Assembly: GCA_944376795.1 (NCBI GenBank)
Contig: CALWDW010000003.1
Coordinates: 1-37,825 of the forward strand
Reading direction: 5' to 3'
Length of the DNA: 37,825 bases
Source: an uncultured Christensenellaceae bacterium
GTDB taxonomy: Bacteria; Bacillota; Clostridia; Christensenellales; UMGS416
The position numbers were made by a program, and so were the translations under genes. Below, piece by piece: positions 6,906 through 15,351 of this stretch (position 1 is the first letter of the stretch; every line of letters begins with the position of its first letter). The notes below the pieces were generated by a model. It was not told the origin of the DNA. It saw nothing but the letters and a program-made list of their open reading frames with translations, and made no database searches.

Positions 6906-6914
6906 TGCTAGAAT
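6906..6914 (+). promoter_or_regulatory. Extended -10 promoter of the fucosidase gene
   Basis: TGcTAGAAT is an extended -10 element 40 bp before the GH29 start; the -35 region is poor. Upstream, the GTCATT/AATGAC and GCATG/CATGC arms between 6808 and 6854 can form a hairpin that may end the aroF transcript. Confidence 0.4.
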
Positions 6915-6953
6915 AGACAAAGCCCTCAAAAATAAGGATTGGGAGGTGTTTCA

Positions 6954-8252
6954 ATGACCAAAATTCTCAGCAAACCCGACTATGAGCGAGCAATCGCCGC
7001 CTCGAGAGACCAGCGGATGGCCTGGTGGAGGGAAGCCCGTTTCGGTGTCTTCGTCCACTTCGGCCTGTATTCCATCCTGGGCCGGCACGAGTGGGCCCAG
7101 GTACAGGAGAATATTCCTGCCGAAGAATACGCCAAGCTGGCGGATTCCTTCGCCCCCAAGCCCGGCGCTCCCCGGGAATGGGCGCGTCTGGCCAAGGCCG
7201 CCGGCGCCAAGTACATGGTGATGACTACCCGGCATCACGAGGGCTTCTCCCTCTGGGATTCCAAAGCCAATCCCTTCAACTCGGTAAACTACGGTCCCCA
7301 CCGGGACATCGTGCGGGAGTTCGTGGACGCATGCCGGGAATTCGATCTCCGCATCGGCTTCTATACTTCTTTGATGGACTGGCATCATCCCGACGGCTGG
7401 AAGTGCGCCTTTGACAACGAGGCCCGCCGCCGTTTCCTGGACTATATCGAGGCTCTCAACACGGAACTGCTGACCCAGTACGGAAAAATCGACATCCTCT
7501 GGTACGACGTGGCCCGTCCCATGGACAACTGGGAGGGCTGGGATTCCCTGGCCCGCAACCAGCGTCTCCGCGCCCTGCAGCCCGATATCATCATCAATGA
7601 CCGCAGCCTGCTGGACGAAGACTTTGGCACGCCGGAGGGCCACGTCACCGCCCGAGACCGGGACTGGGAGGCCTGCATGACCTTCAACGACATTTCCTGG
7701 GGCTATGTGGACGAGGAACAGGCCCGCGCCTACGCCTATACCGCCCCCCGTATCCTCAAGATGCTCAATACCTGCTCCCACAACTGCGGCAATCTGCTGC
7801 TGAATATCGGCCCGAAGCCTGACGGTTCGGTGCCTGCCGATGCTGTCGAACCCCTCACCGGCGTGGGAGAGTGGCTGGCCCGCAATGGCGAGGCCGTCTA
7901 TGGCGCCAAGCGCCGCTGCGATCGGGACCGTTTTGAGGGCGGCAACGGCCTGTGCGCTACCTCCGTCTCGGCAGATGGCAAGACTGTCTATCTGTGGAAT
8001 TGGATCTGGCCCCATGGCGGTAAGATGGGCCTGGGCGGCTACTTCACGGCGCCCAAGCGCGTCACCCTACTGGCCACCGGGCAAGAGGTTCCCTTCTCCT
8101 TTGATGGACAGCGCATTGTCCTGGAGGGGCTCCCCGAAACCTGCCCGGATCCGCTGGGCGTAGCCGTCATCAAGATGGAATTTGACGCCGTCCCCGAGTG
8201 GCATGTCTTCAGCCGCTATCCGCAGCTTAACGGAGGACGGAGCGAATACTAA
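6954..8252 (+). CDS. GH29 alpha-L-fucosidase
   Basis: A 432-residue glycoside hydrolase of family GH29, retaining enzymes that release L-fucose from host or plant glycans. Diagnostic motifs are ARFGVFVHFG (residues 28-37), TRHHEGFSLWDS (92-103) and KIDILWYD, whose Asp185 is the expected catalytic nucleophile. LLNIGPKPDGSVP is the usual segment at the end of the catalytic domain, followed by a short C-terminal beta domain. No signal peptide is present, so it should act in the cytoplasm on imported oligosaccharides. The ATG at 6954 follows GGGAGGTG at good distance; a GTG-type upstream extension of five residues is unlikely. It is monocistronic, ending at the terminator 8284-8322. Confidence 0.93.
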   Translation: MTKILSKPDYERAIAASRDQRMAWWREARFGVFVHFGLYSILGRHEWAQVQENIPAEEYAKLADSFAPKPGAPREWARLAKAAGAKYMVMTTRHHEGFSLWDSKANPFNSVNYGPHRDIVREFVDACREFDLRIGFYTSLMDWHHPDGWKCAFDNEARRRFLDYIEALNTELLTQYGKIDILWYDVARPMDNWEGWDSLARNQRLRALQPDIIINDRSLLDEDFGTPEGHVTARDRDWEACMTFNDISWGYVDEEQARAYAYTAPRILKMLNTCSHNCGNLLLNIGPKPDGSVPADAVEPLTGVGEWLARNGEAVYGAKRRCDRDRFEGGNGLCATSVSADGKTVYLWNWIWPHGGKMGLGGYFTAPKRVTLLATGQEVPFSFDGQRIVLEGLPETCPDPLGVAVIKMEFDAVPEWHVFSRYPQLNGGRSEY

Positions 8253-8283
8253 CTAGTCTGCGCCGCTAACACGCAGCCTTAAA

Positions 8284-8322
8284 AAACAAGGCCGGGATCT
8301 GCAACAGATCCCGGCCTTGTTT
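8284..8322. terminator. Bidirectional terminator between GH29 and metK
   Basis: A perfect 18-bp stem (8284-8301 with 8305-8322), with A-rich and T-rich flanks, lies between the convergent GH29 and metK genes and can stop both. Confidence 0.9.
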
Positions 8323-8379
8323 CTGTGATAAGACCTCTCCTGCGATAAGGGCCGCCTTACGGTCTCAAAAGAGGGACGG

Positions 8380-9564
8380 CTAACAGCCCGCCGCCTTACG
8401 GACGGCCTCCACCCGATCCAGCCGCTCCCAGGGCAGGTCGATATCCTTGCGGCCAAAGTGGCCATAGGCGGCGGTCTGCCGGTAAATGGGGGCGCGCAGG
8501 CCCAGGTCGCGGATGATGGCGGCAGGGCGCAGGTCAAAGACCTCCCGCACCACAGCCTGCATGGTTTCCTTGCTCACCTTGCCCGTGCCAAAGTCGTCCA
8601 CCAAAATGGATACCGGCTCGGCCACGCCAATGGCATAGGCAACCTGGATCTCACACCGGGATGCCAAGCCGGCCGCCACCAGGTTTTTGGCCACCCAGCG
8701 GGCGGCATAGGCGGCCGAACGGTCCACCTTAGTGGGGTCCTTCCCTGAAAAGGCGCCGCCGCCATGCCGGGCATAGCCGCCGTAGGTATCCACAATGATC
8801 TTCCGTCCGGTAAGCCCCGAATCCCCCATGGGACCCCCAATTACAAAGCGCCCTGTCTCATTGACGAGATACCGGGTCTTGCCGGTAATCATTTCCGGAG
8901 GCAGGTTGGGCAGCACGACGTTTTGGATGATCTCCTGCCGAAGTTGCTCCTGCTCCACGGTATCGGCGTGCTGGGCCGCCACCACCACCGTATCGATACC
9001 CACGGGACGGCCGTTCTCGTAGGCGATGGTCACCATGCTTTTGCCATCGGGACGCAGCCAGGGGAGCTGCCCGCTCTTACGCGCCGTGGTCAGGCCCCGG
9101 CAGATATTGTGGGCCAGGTAAATGGGCATGGGCATATAGACATCAGTTTCATCACAGGCGAAGCCGAACATCATACCCTGGTCTCCGGCGCCGGTGATGG
9201 AAATATCCTCCGCATCCCCACCGCGATGCTCCATGGCCTCGTCCACGCCTTGGGCAATATCGTGGGACTGCTCATGGATGCTGGTCACCACGCCGCAGGT
9301 ATTGCAGTCAAAGCCAAACTTGGCCCGGGTATAGCCGATATCCTCCACCGTGGAGCGGACCACGCCGGGAATATCCACATAGCAGTCGGTGGTAATCTCC
9401 CCCATGACCATGACAAGGCCGGTGGTCACCGCCGTCTCGCAGGCCACCCGGGCGTCCGGATCCTGGGCCAGTATAGCGTCCAGCACACTGTCGGAGATCT
9501 GATCGCACATCTTGTCAGGATGCCCCTCGGTTACCGACTCAGAAGAAAAAAGCACGCGTTCCAT
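8380..9564 (-). CDS. metK: S-adenosylmethionine synthetase
   Basis: A 394-residue methionine adenosyltransferase making SAM from methionine and ATP. Motifs include GHPDK (residues 14-18), [12 protein letters not shown], the phosphate loop [18 protein letters not shown] and the C-terminal region DLPWER. Length matches the family. The ATG at 9564 follows GGGAGGAT. The 5' leader carries a SAM-I riboswitch and an intrinsic terminator, so the gene is turned off when SAM is abundant. Confidence 0.98.
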   Translation of the reverse strand: MERVLFSSESVTEGHPDKMCDQISDSVLDAILAQDPDARVACETAVTTGLVMVMGEITTDCYVDIPGVVRSTVEDIGYTRAKFGFDCNTCGVVTSIHEQSHDIAQGVDEAMEHRGGDAEDISITGAGDQGMMFGFACDETDVYMPMPIYLAHNICRGLTTARKSGQLPWLRPDGKSMVTIAYENGRPVGIDTVVVAAQHADTVEQEQLRQEIIQNVVLPNLPPEMITGKTRYLVNETGRFVIGGPMGDSGLTGRKIIVDTYGGYARHGGGAFSGKDPTKVDRSAAYAARWVAKNLVAAGLASRCEIQVAYAIGVAEPVSILVDDFGTGKVSKETMQAVVREVFDLRPAAIIRDLGLRAPIYRQTAAYGHFGRKDIDLPWERLDRVEAVRKAAGC

Positions 9565-9588
9565 CTACAATCCTCCCATCTTTTGCGC

Positions 9589-9616
9589 AAAAAAAGAGCT
9601 CCAAAGGAAAGAGCTC
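9589..9616 (-). terminator. Riboswitch expression-platform terminator
   Basis: On the minus strand two GAGCTC arms (9611-9616 and 9596-9601) form a hairpin followed by seven T (9589-9595), between the SAM aptamer and metK. GGAAAG just after the aptamer can pair with CTTTCC in the hairpin loop, a possible antiterminator. Confidence 0.85.
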
Positions 9617-9624
9617 ACAACTTT

Positions 9625-9723
9625 CCTTATCTGTCAGGGGCAACCCCCTGTGGGATTTGGCACCCTGCAGACGCGGGTTGCCGGGTTTCATCGGGCCCAT
9701 TCCCTCCACCACTCGCAATAAGG
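9625..9723 (-). promoter_or_regulatory. SAM-I (S-box) riboswitch
   Basis: The minus strand shows the conserved S-box core: GGTGGAGGGA followed by GGGCCCGATGAAACCCGGCAAC (given here as two parts of the core), closed by P1 arms CCTTAT (9718-9723) and ATAAGG (9625-9630). SAM binding would stabilise the aptamer and let the terminator at 9589-9616 form, repressing metK. Confidence 0.95.
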
Positions 9724-9802
9724 ATCCGGATCTCCGTCCGGCCGGTATATCAGGCGCATCGCCCCATCACACAGCGAAAAAGGACGCCTTTTTCTAAAAA
9801 GC

Positions 9803-9831
9803 ATTATAGAGAACTCTACCGGCAATGTCAA
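9803..9831 (-). promoter_or_regulatory. Sigma-A promoter of metK
   Basis: Minus-strand TTGACA (9826-9831), 17-bp spacer, TATAAT (9803-9808): a perfect consensus, about 75 bp before the SAM aptamer. Confidence 0.9.
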
Positions 9832-9914
9832 GGGGAAAAGCTGGCAAGCTGCAAACCGGAGACAGAAACCGCGGTGAAATTGAGACATTTTGTCACTCTT
9901 TGGAAAGAAAAAGC

Positions 9915-9943
9915 TTGCCAACCTCCCTGCAGTACGCTATACT
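9915..9943 (+). promoter_or_regulatory. Sigma-A promoter of the symporter gene
   Basis: TTGCCA (9915-9920), 17-bp spacer, TATACT (9938-9943), about 68 bp before the symporter start and divergent from metK. Confidence 0.7.
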
Positions 9944-10010
9944 GAATCCGTAGTATGGTTCACCACGGTAGGCGGTGACAAGAATTCGGCAGTATGGAAG
10001 GATGGTTATC

Positions 10011-11525
10011 ATGGGAATGAGTATTCTGTTTTTGGTTGTTTATGCCCTTACGCTGGCTGGAATTGCCGTATACAGCGCCCGCCGCGTCAAGAGCATGGAC
10101 GACTTTTTTTTGGGCGGCCGGAAGATGGGCTCCTGGATGAGCGCCTTCTCCTACGGCACCAGCTACTTCTCGGCGGTGGTATTCATTGGCTACGCCGGAC
10201 AGTTCGGCTGGGACTTTGGTATCTCCAGCACGTGGATCGGCATTGGGAATGCCTTGGTGGGCAGCCTGCTGGCCTGGCTGGTCATGGCCAAGCGCACCCG
10301 CAGGATGACCCAGCAGCTGGGCGCCTCCACTATGCCCGCCTTTTTTGAGAAGCGCTACCTCAGCAAGGGGCTGAAAGTATTCTCCGCCATTCTCATCTTC
10401 GTGTTCCTCGTCCCCTACTCGGCTTCGGTTTACCAAGGCCTGGGGACCCTCTTCGAATCCCTCCTGGGAATCCCGTATGAGATTTGCATGATCGCCATGG
10501 TAGCGATTACCGCCGCTTACCTCATCGTTGGCGGCTACATGGCCACCGCCTTGACCGACTTTGTTCAGGGAATCATCATGCTGGTGGGCATCGTTGCCGT
10601 GGTTCTCTGCGTGGTGCTAAATCCTGCGGTAGGCGGCCTGAGCGAGGGCATTGCCCGGCTCCAAGCCATCGAGCCCGGACTGGCTACGGTTTTCGGCGCC
10701 CCGGAAAAGTTCTTTAACCTGGTCAGCGTCTTCTTCCTTACCAGTCTGGGAACCTGGGGTCTTCCCCAGATGGTGCATAAGTTCTACGCCATCCGGGACG
10801 AAAAGGCCATCGCTCGCGGTACCGTGATCTCCACTCTCTTTGCCCTGGTGGTTGCAGGGGGATCTTATTTCATGGGCGGCTTCGGCCAGCTCTTCTATGT
10901 GGGGACGTCCGGTCCGTCCAATCTCAGCGAAGTCATTCCCCATATGCTGCAGACCGCCATTCCCGACAGCACCCTGGGCGCGGCCCTGATCGGCGTCGTC
11001 ATGGTGCTGGTGCTCTCGGCCAGCATGTCCACTTTGACCTCCCTGGTGCTGGTCTCCAGTTCCTCCATCAGCCTGGACCTTCTGGGCGGCATTGTCATGA
11101 AAAAGATCAAGCCCCGGACCCAGCAGATCGTCATGCGCGTATTCTGCGCCCTCTTTATTGTGCTTTCCTTCCTGATGGATCTCAATAAGAGCCAAGGAAT
11201 CGTCAAGCTCATGTCCCTGTCTTGGGGTTGCCTGGCCGGCGCCTTCATTGGGCCCTTCGTCATTGGCCTGTACTGGAAGCGGGTCACCCGAGCCGGGGCC
11301 TGGATCGGCATGGCGGGCGGACTGCTTACCTGCCTTGTTCTGAACTTCTTTGTGGTGGGACTCCCCGGTGTATCCCTTACCGCCCTCTCCTCCGGCGTGG
11401 TGGCCATGGCAGCCTCTTTACTGCTGACCTTTGCCGGTTCTCTTCTGACCCCGCAGCTGGAAAAACTCCATGTAGAGAAGCTGATGAATGATGTCAAGCA
11501 CAAATCCGTAGAGGAGAGCCGATAG
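10011..11525 (+). CDS. Sodium:solute symporter (SSS family)
   Basis: A 504-residue integral membrane protein of the sodium:solute symporter family, which imports a solute driven by the sodium gradient. Features are the N-terminal hydrophobic helix, SMDDFFLGGRKMG, the discontinuous first core helix around SYGTSYFSAVVFIG, the GGYMATALTDFVQGIIM motif typical of the family, and about 13 hydrophobic segments. The substrate cannot be told from motifs; relatives carry sugars, amino acids or organic acids. Several in-frame ATGs cluster here (9975, 10002, 10011, 10017); 10011 has the best ribosome site (GAAGGA). It is a single gene between its own promoter and the terminator at 11545. Confidence 0.9.
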   Translation: MGMSILFLVVYALTLAGIAVYSARRVKSMDDFFLGGRKMGSWMSAFSYGTSYFSAVVFIGYAGQFGWDFGISSTWIGIGNALVGSLLAWLVMAKRTRRMTQQLGASTMPAFFEKRYLSKGLKVFSAILIFVFLVPYSASVYQGLGTLFESLLGIPYEICMIAMVAITAAYLIVGGYMATALTDFVQGIIMLVGIVAVVLCVVLNPAVGGLSEGIARLQAIEPGLATVFGAPEKFFNLVSVFFLTSLGTWGLPQMVHKFYAIRDEKAIARGTVISTLFALVVAGGSYFMGGFGQLFYVGTSGPSNLSEVIPHMLQTAIPDSTLGAALIGVVMVLVLSASMSTLTSLVLVSSSSISLDLLGGIVMKKIKPRTQQIVMRVFCALFIVLSFLMDLNKSQGIVKLMSLSWGCLAGAFIGPFVIGLYWKRVTRAGAWIGMAGGLLTCLVLNFFVVGLPGVSLTALSSGVVAMAASLLLTFAGSLLTPQLEKLHVEKLMNDVKHKSVEESR

Positions 11526-11544
11526 CAATCCCGCTCTATGCGCA

Positions 11545-11582
11545 AACAGCCCTGGCTTGGCGTATGCCAAGCCGGGGCTGTT
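11545..11582. terminator. Terminator between symporter and clpB
   Basis: A 17-bp stem with one G:T pair (11545-11561 with 11566-11582) and a 4-nt loop lies between the convergent genes and could serve both. Confidence 0.85.
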
Positions 11583-11595
11583 CTATCTATCCGGG

Positions 11596-14205
11596 TTATG
11601 CCGCATGTTCCCGCACGGTAATCTCCAGGCCATCGCCCTGGCGGTCCACCACCAGTTCAGAATTGGGCGCGATATCCTGCTGGATGATGGTCCGAGCCAC
11701 CCGCGTCTCCACCTCATGCTGAATGAAGCGCTTCATAGGACGGGCACCATAGACAGGGTCATAACCACCCTCTACAATGTAGTCCTTGGCGGCGGGGGTG
11801 ACGGTCAGCTGGAGCTCCTTGTCTGCAAGCCGGCGCCGCAGATCCGCGAAGAGCAGATCCACAATCTGCGCGATCTCATCCTTACGCAAAGGCTTGTAGA
11901 ACACGATCTCGTCCAGCCGGTTTAGGAACTCCGGACGGAATTGCTGCTTGAGCAGCGCTTCCACCCGATCCTTGGCCTCCTGGGTCAGCTCGCCGTCCTC
12001 GCCAATACCCTCCAGGATATAAGGGGATCCCAGATTGGATGTAAGAATGATGATGGTATTCTTGAAGTCTACCGTCCGGCCCTGGGAGTCGGTAATCCGT
12101 CCATCATCCAACACCTGCAGCAGGATATTGAAGACATCCGGATGGGCCTTTTCGATCTCATCAAAGAGCACCACCGAATAGGGCTTGCGCCGCACCGCCT
12201 CGGTGAGCTGTCCGCCCTCCTCATAGCCCACGTATCCCGGAGGGGCTCCCACCAGACGGGATACCGAGAACTTCTCCATGTACTCGGTCATGTCAATACG
12301 GATCAAAGCATGCTCATCGTCAAAGAGCGCTTCTGCCAGGGCCTTAGCCAGCTCGGTTTTGCCGACGCCAGTGGGGCCGAGGAACATGAAAGAGCCTATG
12401 GGACGATTGGGATCCTGGATTCCCGCCCGGGAACGGAGGATAGCGTCCGAAACCTTCTGCACCGCCTCGTTCTGGCCGATCACCCGCTGATGCAGGGTAT
12501 CGTCCATGTGCAGGAGCTTTTCTCGCTCCCCCTCCATGAGCTTGCTGACAGGTATGCCGGTCCAGCGGCCGATGATACGGGCGATTTCCTCGTCGGTCAC
12601 CCGGTCCCGCAACAGAGTATGGCCGCGGCCCTCTTCCGCAGCGCGTTCTTCAACCTCTAACTGCCGCTGCAGCTCGGGGAGTCTGCCGTACTTGAGCTCG
12701 GCCGCCTTGTTCAGGTCATAACTGCGCTCGGCCTTCTCCATCTCGGCGCCCACCTGCTCGATCTCCTCCCGGAGCTTCTGCACCTTGCCAATGGTCTGCT
12801 TCTCATTCTCCCACTTGGCCTTCATGGCGCCGAACTTCTCCCGCATCTCGGCCAGTTCCTTCTGGATCTCCTCCAGGTGCTCCTGGCTGAGGCGGTCGGA
12901 CTCCTTTTTCAGCGCGGCTTCTTCGATTTCGTGCTGCATGATCTTCCGGCTGATCTCATCCATCTCCGCAGGCATGGAATCCATCTCTGTCCGGATCAGC
13001 GCGCAGGCCTCATCCACCAGGTCAATGGCCTTATCCGGAAGAAAACGGTCGGAAATATACCGATTGGAGAGCACAGCGGCAGCAATCAGCGCCTGATCCT
13101 GGATCTTCACGCCGTGATAGACCTCGTAACGTTCCTTGAGGCCGCGGAGGATGGAGATGGTGTCCTCCACCGTAGGCTCATTGATCTGCACCGGCTGGAA
13201 CCGGCGCTCCAGGGCCGCATCCTTCTCGATGTACTGCCGGTACTCATCCAGGGTGGTGGCGCCGATGCAGTGCAGCTCGCCCCGGGCCAGCATAGGCTTG
13301 AGGAGGTTTCCGGCGTCCATAGCGCCGTCGGTTTTGCCTGCGCCCACAATGGTGTGCAGCTCATCGATAAAGAGGATAATCTTGCCCTCACTCTTCTTGA
13401 TCTCCTCCAACACGGCCTTAAGCCGCTCTTCAAACTCACCACGGAATTTAGCGCCCGCAATGAGGGACCCCATATCCAGGGAGAAGATCGTCTTATCCCG
13501 CAGGCTGGTGGGCACATCGCCCCGGACAATCCGCAGCGCCAGCCCTTCGGCAATGGCGGTCTTGCCTACGCCAGGTTCGCCGATAAGCACGGGATTGTTC
13601 TTCGTCTTACGCGAAAGAATGCGGATCACGTTCCGGATCTCGGAATCTCGTCCGATAACCGGATCCAGTTTATGGTTCCGGGCCATCTCCACCAGATCGG
13701 TGCCGTACTTCTTCAGGGCATCATAGGTGGATTCGGGGCTGTCGGTGGTCACGCGGGTATTCCCCCGCACCGCCATCAGCGCCGAAAGGAAGGCGTTCTT
13801 TTCCAGCCGGAATGTCTGAAAAAGCCGCTTCATGGTGGCGCTTGGCTTCTCCAAAAGCCCCAAGAAAATATGCTCCACCGAGATATACTCATCCTTCATC
13901 CTCTCGGCCTGGCGCTCGGCCTCGGTAAGGGCAGCGTCCAATTCGGCGGTGACATAGACCTTGTCGATCTCCCGGCTCCCTACCTGCTTCATGAAGCCGT
14001 CGATGGTCTTCCGGGCGGCAGTCTCCATGGCCTGCGCGTCCACGCCCATCTTCTTCATCATCTCGGCAATGAGTCCGCCAGGCTGCTCCAGGAGCGCCAC
14101 CAGGACATGCTCCTGATCGATTTGGTTATTTCCCGCCTCCACCGCCAAGCTTTGGGCCCTCTGGATGGCCTCAATGGACTTCTGGGTTAATTTCTGTGTA
14201 TTCAT
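11596..14205 (-). CDS. clpB: ATP-dependent disaggregase ClpB
   Basis: An 869-residue Hsp100 chaperone that threads proteins out of aggregates together with DnaK. The N-domain repeats cover about residues 1-145. The first AAA+ module has Walker [10 protein letters not shown] (about 207), the coiled-coil middle domain with many E/K/R residues spans about 400-525 and separates ClpB from ClpA/ClpC, and the second module has GPTGVGKTE (about 608). I chose ATG 14205, preceded by AAAGGAGG; the frame continues 7 codons further up without reason. It lies 28 bp after the upstream RHH-type gene and shares its promoter. No CIRCE or CtsR-type operator is visible, so its heat-shock control must differ. Confidence 0.97.
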   Translation of the reverse strand: MNTQKLTQKSIEAIQRAQSLAVEAGNNQIDQEHVLVALLEQPGGLIAEMMKKMGVDAQAMETAARKTIDGFMKQVGSREIDKVYVTAELDAALTEAERQAERMKDEYISVEHIFLGLLEKPSATMKRLFQTFRLEKNAFLSALMAVRGNTRVTTDSPESTYDALKKYGTDLVEMARNHKLDPVIGRDSEIRNVIRILSRKTKNNPVLIGEPGVGKTAIAEGLALRIVRGDVPTSLRDKTIFSLDMGSLIAGAKFRGEFEERLKAVLEEIKKSEGKIILFIDELHTIVGAGKTDGAMDAGNLLKPMLARGELHCIGATTLDEYRQYIEKDAALERRFQPVQINEPTVEDTISILRGLKERYEVYHGVKIQDQALIAAAVLSNRYISDRFLPDKAIDLVDEACALIRTEMDSMPAEMDEISRKIMQHEIEEAALKKESDRLSQEHLEEIQKELAEMREKFGAMKAKWENEKQTIGKVQKLREEIEQVGAEMEKAERSYDLNKAAELKYGRLPELQRQLEVEERAAEEGRGHTLLRDRVTDEEIARIIGRWTGIPVSKLMEGEREKLLHMDDTLHQRVIGQNEAVQKVSDAILRSRAGIQDPNRPIGSFMFLGPTGVGKTELAKALAEALFDDEHALIRIDMTEYMEKFSVSRLVGAPPGYVGYEEGGQLTEAVRRKPYSVVLFDEIEKAHPDVFNILLQVLDDGRITDSQGRTVDFKNTIIILTSNLGSPYILEGIGEDGELTQEAKDRVEALLKQQFRPEFLNRLDEIVFYKPLRKDEIAQIVDLLFADLRRRLADKELQLTVTPAAKDYIVEGGYDPVYGARPMKRFIQHEVETRVARTIIQQDIAPNSELVVDRQGDGLEITVREHAA

Positions 14206-14233
14206 AATCCGTCCTCCTTTGGACAAAATGGTT

Positions 14234-14902
14234 TTACAATACGAGTTTCCCTTGCGCTAAGGCATCAGCATAACGTTCCTCCACCCGCCGCAGGGTTTGC
14301 TGTGGGTCGTCGTCCACTCCGGCGAAAAAGAGCTTCATAGCGTCGTCCATACAGCTGACATACTGGGCAATGGCCCGTCCCCAGTCGTCGTTCTTCATAG
14401 TCTCCGCCTGGGGCGGCGCCATAAGGATCCGGGTCATGCGTCCCGGTGCCAGGGAGCATGTTCCGCCCGCACGGACCCGCTGGGGAACGTAGACCCGCTC
14501 CAGCTGCGCCCAGAAAGAAAAGAACTGCTCCAAGTAAGAAATCAGCGTGGCGTTCTGGGTTCGCAGGGATACCTTCAGCTCCCCGATCTGGGGGCCGCTA
14601 GTCCGGTAGAGCTCCACCGCATAACGCACGGTCGGATTGTACTTGTAGCGCAGAGCGCTGCGCAGGGCGAGCACAGCATCCGAAGGCTGCACCAGAATCT
14701 GCATGGCGTCCTGCTGGTGCAGCAGGCCTTGGGCGCAGTCGAAGATCTCCCGCATACGCTTCTCCGGCGTAGTCATGGAAAGGTATTCGGCCAGAATTTG
14801 ATTGACCATATTGGACCGGTTGGTATTCATGGCATAGGCCAGGCGATCCACCTCCTCCACCACGTTGTCCATCAACACCAGACTGTACACGCTCTTCTTC
14901 AC
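14234..14902 (-). CDS. Ribbon-helix-helix-like protein, first gene of the clpB operon
   Basis: A 222-residue protein I cannot assign to a named family. Its first 45 residues ([20 protein letters not shown], then [14 protein letters not shown]) have the strand-helix-turn-helix pattern of ribbon-helix-helix DNA-binding proteins. The remaining 175 residues are mixed helical with a central basic part ([16 protein letters not shown]) and an acidic tail. The start is GTG at 14902, six nt after AAAGGAGG. It is directly upstream of clpB in one operon, and a palindrome lies just above the promoter. A role as autoregulator of the clpB operon is plausible but inferred from position and fold only. Confidence 0.7.
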   Translation of the reverse strand: MKKSVYSLVLMDNVVEEVDRLAYAMNTNRSNMVNQILAEYLSMTTPEKRMREIFDCAQGLLHQQDAMQILVQPSDAVLALRSALRYKYNPTVRYAVELYRTSGPQIGELKVSLRTQNATLISYLEQFFSFWAQLERVYVPQRVRAGGTCSLAPGRMTRILMAPPQAETMKNDDWGRAIAQYVSCMDDAMKLFFAGVDDDPQQTLRRVEERYADALAQGKLVL

Positions 14903-14930
14903 GGGAGCCCTCCTTTCTTGTTCTGCTTTT

Positions 14931-14958
14931 ATTATACCACTTATCCATAACTCGTCAA
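14931..14958 (-). promoter_or_regulatory. Sigma-A promoter of the RHH-clpB operon
   Basis: Minus-strand TTGACG (14953-14958), 16-bp spacer, TATAAT (14931-14936). A strongly A/T-rich tract (about 14960-15005) lies above it and may act as an UP element. Confidence 0.8.
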
Positions 14959-14979
14959 TAGTTTTATATAAATTTTATT

Positions 14980-14992
14980 TCAAATTATTTGA
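14980..14992. promoter_or_regulatory. Candidate operator upstream of RHH-clpB promoter
   Basis: TCAAATTATTTGA is a 6-1-6 palindrome 22 bp above the -35 hexamer. It could be a site for the RHH protein, but the surrounding tract is so A/T-rich that chance is not excluded. Confidence 0.3.
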
Positions 14993-15004
14993 TTATTTTA
15001 AAAC

Positions 15005-15295
15005 TGTTTTCGGCAGCGCAATAAGCTTCGCACCTCTCAAGTTCGGGAGAATCCCCTATCTCTGTAGGTTTTCTACAACGAAAAACTCCCATACTTCACG
15101 CGGAAAAAGCCACCTCCTGCGTTCATAATCTACTCTGATTTGCCTTGCTGCAGTCTTATTCCAGAACCGTTAGTGACCCTTTACTGCGTTCAAGGCGGCG
15201 GAAACCTTTCGCATGACGAAGTTTTCAGATTCCCCTGCTAAGCGGAATCCTTGGAAAGCAACAGAGTATCCGAAAAAGCCGCCTTCTTCCCATAA
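15005..15295. other. Gene-free stretch with several nested inverted repeats
   Basis: No credible gene lies here. AAGGCGGC (15192-15199) faces GCCGCCTT (15278-15285), enclosing TTCG/CGAA (15208-15220) and GATTCC/GGAATC (15229-15249), which together could fold as a three-way junction. A second cluster has CTCCC/GGGAG around TGTAG/CTACA (15045-15090). On the minus strand a frame ending FVMRKVSAALNAVKGH reads like protein but has no start codon or ribosome site of its own. It may be a structured RNA, a decayed gene, or repeat DNA. Confidence 0.35.
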
Positions 15296-15299
15296 GAAA

Positions 15300-15332
15300 A
15301 TCCCCCGAGCCTCTACTACGGTCTCGGGGGAT
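15300..15332 (-). terminator. Terminator of glmS
   Basis: ATCCCCCGAG (15300-15309) pairs with CTCGGGGGAT (15323-15332), followed on the minus strand by a T-rich run, 20 bp after the glmS stop. Confidence 0.85.
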
Positions 15333-15351
15333 CGATATTTTATGAGGTCAT

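Noticed and set aside
5416..6954. A 512-codon leftward frame opposite aroF and the phosphorylase gene.
   Set aside because: It is antisense to two clearly conserved genes with good ribosome sites; high-GC third positions keep the opposite frame open. The same applies to the 354- and 397-codon antisense frames opposite GH29 and GH30.
14903..14960. CIRCE or CtsR operator at the clpB operon.
   Set aside because: No TTAGCACTC-N9-GAGTGCTAA or heptad GGTCAAA direct repeats are present.
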